Origin: Salipiger profundus
GTDB lineage: Bacteria > Pseudomonadota > Alphaproteobacteria > Rhodobacterales > Rhodobacteraceae
Direction: 5' to 3'
Assembly (NCBI RefSeq): GCF_001969385.1
Contig: NZ_CP014796.1
Location: 3,427,501 to 3,491,500 of the forward strand
Length of the DNA: 64,000 nt
Shown here: in pieces, positions 61,989-64,000 of the stretch
How the letters are laid out: the number at the start of each line of letters is the position of its first letter
How positions within the stretch are numbered: position 1 is the first letter of the stretch
Notes under the pieces: model-generated
What the model saw: the letters and a program-made list of their open reading frames with translations, nothing else
Database searches by the model: none
What the model was told of the DNA's origin: nothing
Translations under genes and position numbers: made by a program

Positions 61989-62303
61989 TTAGCCCTCGAG
62001 CAGGATCTGCCCCTTGGCCTCGACCAGAAGCTCCTGCCGCTTCACGCGAATCTCGTCGGCGCCGGCCTTGTCGCCGAGGTCTGCCGCCACCTTTCGCACA
62101 ACGTCCTCATGGACGGCCTCTTCGAAATCGGCCTTGATGACCTCGCGCGCGTAGGCCTCTGCATCGGTGCCGGACTTTCCGAGCATTTCCGCCGCCCAGA
62201 GACCGAGAAGCTTGTTGCAGCGCGCTTCCGCGCGGAAGCTCATTTCCTCGTCATGCGCGAACTTGGATTCGAATGCTTTTTCGCGGTCGTCAAAGGCGGT
62301 CAT
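61989..62303 (-). CDS. DUF1476 protein, ATP synthase zeta (inhibitor) subunit
   Basis: A 104-residue helical protein. MTAFDDREKAFESKFAHDEE and NKLLGLWAAEMLG are the conserved DUF1476 blocks. In Paracoccus and relatives this is the zeta subunit, whose N-terminus blocks ATP hydrolysis by F1. It is divergent from purC, with 157 bp for both promoters. The family match is strong; the function is transferred from relatives. Confidence 0.88.
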   Translation of the reverse strand: MTAFDDREKAFESKFAHDEEMSFRAEARCNKLLGLWAAEMLGKSGTDAEAYAREVIKADFEEAVHEDVVRKVAADLGDKAGADEIRVKRQELLVEAKGQILLEG

Positions 62304-62460
62304 CGGTCTGGCTCCCCCCGATAAAATAATCGCTATACTGGATATTCCACGCGGGCTTCCCGCGCAAGGCTGAAGCGTCCGCTTGCGACGACGCAAGGCT
62401 TGATTTATAGGCCTCTCAAGGACGCGGGCCGCACCCGCGGGCCGCTGTGAAAGGATTCCC

Positions 62461-63222
62461 ATGGCACGCCGCAAGAAGATCTACGAAGGCAAGGCGAAGA
62501 TTCTCTACGAAGGCCCCGAGCCCGGGACCATCGTGCAGTACTTCAAGGACGACGCGACCGCGTTCAACGCCCAGAAGAAGGACGTGATCGAGGGCAAGGG
62601 CGTGTTGAACAACCGCCTGTCCGAGTTCTTCATGAACGGGCTGAACACCATTGGTGTGCCGACCCATTTCATCAAGCGGCTGAACATGCGCGAGCAACTG
62701 TGCCGCTCGTGCGAGATCATCCCGCTCGAGGTCATCGTGCGCAACTTCGCCGCCGGCTCGCTTGCCAAGCGTCTCGGACTCGAGGAAGGCACGCCGCTGC
62801 CGCGCCCGGTCGTCGAGTACTGCTACAAGGACGACAAGCTGGGTGACCCGCTCGTCACCGAAGAGCACATCGCGGCCTTCGGCTGGGCCAGCCAGCAGGA
62901 CATGGACGACATCCTGAGCCTCGCGCTGCGGGTGAACGACTACCTGTCGGGCCTGATGTACGGCGTCGGCATCCGCCTCGTCGACTTCAAGATCGAGATC
63001 GGTCGGGTCTACGACGGCGACTTCCAGCGCCTGATCGTGGCCGACGAGATCTCGCCCGACAGCATGCGCCTGTGGGACATCGAGACCGGGCAGAAGCTCG
63101 ACAAGGACGTGTTCCGCCGCGATCTCGGCAACCTGACCGACGCCTACACCGAGGTGGCGCAGCGTCTTGGCGTGATGCCGAAGCAGGCCACGCATGTGGC
63201 CAAGCCCAAGCTCATCAACTGA
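62461..63222 (+). CDS. purC: Phosphoribosylaminoimidazole-succinocarboxamide synthase
   Basis: A 253-residue SAICAR synthetase joining CAIR and aspartate with ATP in purine synthesis. Family blocks: [37 protein letters not shown] and [13 protein letters not shown], and the [16 protein letters not shown] signature. Length and start are typical. purS follows after 87 bp, with a small hairpin between them. Confidence 0.95.
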   Translation: MARRKKIYEGKAKILYEGPEPGTIVQYFKDDATAFNAQKKDVIEGKGVLNNRLSEFFMNGLNTIGVPTHFIKRLNMREQLCRSCEIIPLEVIVRNFAAGSLAKRLGLEEGTPLPRPVVEYCYKDDKLGDPLVTEEHIAAFGWASQQDMDDILSLALRVNDYLSGLMYGVGIRLVDFKIEIGRVYDGDFQRLIVADEISPDSMRLWDIETGQKLDKDVFRRDLGNLTDAYTEVAQRLGVMPKQATHVAKPKLIN

Positions 63223-63228
63223 GGTATC

Positions 63229-63249
63229 GGCGCGCCCTCGGGGCGTGCC
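63229..63249 (+). terminator. Intercistronic hairpin between purC and purS
   Basis: GGCGCGCCC and GGGCGTGCC pair in 9 bp (one G-U in RNA) around TCG, just after the purC stop. No T-run; partial attenuation or stabilisation is more likely than full termination. Confidence 0.4.
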
Positions 63250-63309
63250 GGACATTTGAACGGAAAGAGGAAAGGCCGCGGCCTTTCGCAAGCGAACGGA
63301 GTGGACGCC

Positions 63310-63540
63310 ATGAAGGCACGGGTTCATGTGATGCTGAAGGACGGCGTGCTCGATCCGCAGGGCGAGGCGGTGAAGCACGCGCTGCACGGACTGGGCTTCG
63401 ACGGCGTCGGGGGCGTCCGTCAGGGCAAGGTCATCGAGCTCGATCTGGCCGAGGGCACAGGCGAGGACGACGTGCGCGAGATGTGCGAGAAGCTGCTCGC
63501 CAACACGGTGATCGAGAGCTACGCCATCGAGATGGTCTGA
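63310..63540 (+). CDS. purS: Phosphoribosylformylglycinamidine synthase subunit PurS
   Basis: A 76-residue PurS beginning MKARVHVMLKDGVLDPQGEA; GVRQGKVIELDL and the closing NTVIESYAIEMV are standard. It forms the FGAM synthase complex with PurQ and PurL. purQ, often next to it, does not follow immediately; an alcohol dehydrogenase does. ATG 63310 gives the usual length. Confidence 0.92.
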   Translation: MKARVHVMLKDGVLDPQGEAVKHALHGLGFDGVGGVRQGKVIELDLAEGTGEDDVREMCEKLLANTVIESYAIEMV

Positions 63541-63617
63541 GCGCCGCGTCACGCGGGCAGGGGCTCCGCCTGAGGTCGTGGCTCCGGTCGCCTCTTTCGG
63601 CGCCTTCCAGGAATTTG

Positions 63618-63651
63618 AACGCCCGCGCGGGAATTGTCCCACGCGGGCGTT
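63618..63651. terminator. Rho-independent-like terminator after purS
   Basis: AACGCCCGCG and CGCGGGCGTT are perfect 10-bp arms with further GGGA/TCCC pairing inside, followed by TCC. It lies 77 bp past purS and ends the purCS transcript before the dehydrogenase gene. Confidence 0.65.
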
Positions 63652-63806
63652 TCCGTGTGTCCGGGGCAGGGCAGAGGCGCCGGCGTGAGGGAAGTGGATA
63701 TAGGCACGCGATCGCGGACGCAGGTGCAACGCCGTCTCCACCGGCGCGCTTGACACCGCAGCCCGGCTGACCTCCCCTGTGCGCGATTATCGGGAGGAGA
63801 AACACC

Positions 63807-64000
63807 ATGCGTGCAGCGGTTCTGCGAGCCTACAACGAAGACCTGTCCATGGAGGACGTGCCGCAGCCGGAGTGCCCCGAGGATGGCGTCGTCCTCAAGG
63901 TGCTGGCCTGCGGCGTCTGCCGCTCGGACTGGCACGGCTGGACCGGCGAGCACCCGCGGGTGAAGCCCGGCCAGATCCAGGGCCACGAGTATTGCGGCGA
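63807..64000 (+). CDS. Zinc-dependent alcohol dehydrogenase (MDR family), partial
   Basis: The first 64 residues are visible. CGVCRSDWHGWTGEHP carries the catalytic Cys, and GHEYCG is the start of the GHE zinc/catalytic motif. GGGAGG stands before ATG 63807. A TTGACA at 63750-63755 may be a -35 box but has no good -10 partner. The gene runs off the window, so substrate and cofactor cannot be judged. Confidence 0.85.
   Translation, partial: MRAAVLRAYNEDLSMEDVPQPECPEDGVVLKVLACGVCRSDWHGWTGEHPRVKPGQIQGHEYCG

Overview
The window is high-GC alphaproteobacterial chromosomal DNA. It most likely comes from the Rhodobacteraceae/Roseobacter group, judging by the neighbourhood CorC-XerD-small membrane protein-aroK-aroB, the DUF1476 ATP-synthase zeta subunit, MOFRL-type glycerate kinase, an orphan CoxD-like MoxR protein and strongly GC3-biased codons. 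There are no rRNA genes and no CRISPR array; one tRNA-Asn is present.

Layout. 1-4.4 kb (minus strand): a tightly coupled glycan/cell-surface set (FkbM-type methyltransferase, two GT2-like glycosyltransferases, one fused to a sulfotransferase-like domain, and a P-loop sulfotransferase). 4.6-19.7 kb: core genes (MoxR ATPase, rlmE, SGNH hydrolase, lipocalin lipoprotein, a degenerate acyl-CoA synthetase paralogue, glycerate kinase, MocA-like nucleotidyltransferase, GAF histidine kinase, CorC, xerD, aroK, aroB, rfbD). 20.0-25.4 kb: an oligopeptide ABC transporter whose two ATPases are fused. 25.5-29.2 kb: a hookless Rad50-like ATPase with its Mre11-like phosphoesterase. 29.2-39.0 kb: accessory cassette (DUF1761, SDR, carboxylesterase, tannase/feruloyl esterase, TetR, AraC, Gfo/Idh oxidoreductase, DUF6152/DUF6644 pair).

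39.1-42.0 kb: a decayed IS256-family element with recognisable terminal inverted repeats, into which an IS110-family element has inserted. Excising 1527 bp at an AG dinucleotide restores the IS256 transposase reading frame exactly. The long 3' non-coding end of the IS110 element contains four short segments matching left target, right target, left donor and right donor, with the target pair enclosed by a perfect 9-bp stem. This is the layout expected of a bridge RNA, and I regard it as the most interesting feature of the window.

42.1-57.3 kb: a gene set that reads as an aerobic carnitine/gamma-butyrobetaine catabolic island. It has a gamma-butyrobetaine dioxygenase-like enzyme, two LysR regulators, a polyamine-type ABC importer, an acyl-CoA dehydrogenase, an NDP-forming acyl-CoA synthetase, CaiD, a BKACE (dehydrocarnitine cleavage) enzyme, carnitine dehydrogenase fused to a betainyl-CoA thioesterase, and two class II aldolases of unknown role. 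Inferred flow: gamma-butyrobetaine or crotonobetaine is imported, converted to L-carnitine either by O2-dependent hydroxylation or through CoA thioesters, oxidised to dehydrocarnitine, and cleaved to betainyl-CoA and then glycine betaine. The end of the island carries a frameshifted 2-hydroxyacid dehydrogenase.

58.2-59.6 kb: scars of mobile DNA (IS3 OrfA fragment, DUF6538 integrase fragment) beside tRNA-Asn. 59.7-64 kb: core genes again (MBL-fold hydrolase, EnvZ-like kinase, ATP-synthase zeta, purC, purS, start of a zinc alcohol dehydrogenase).
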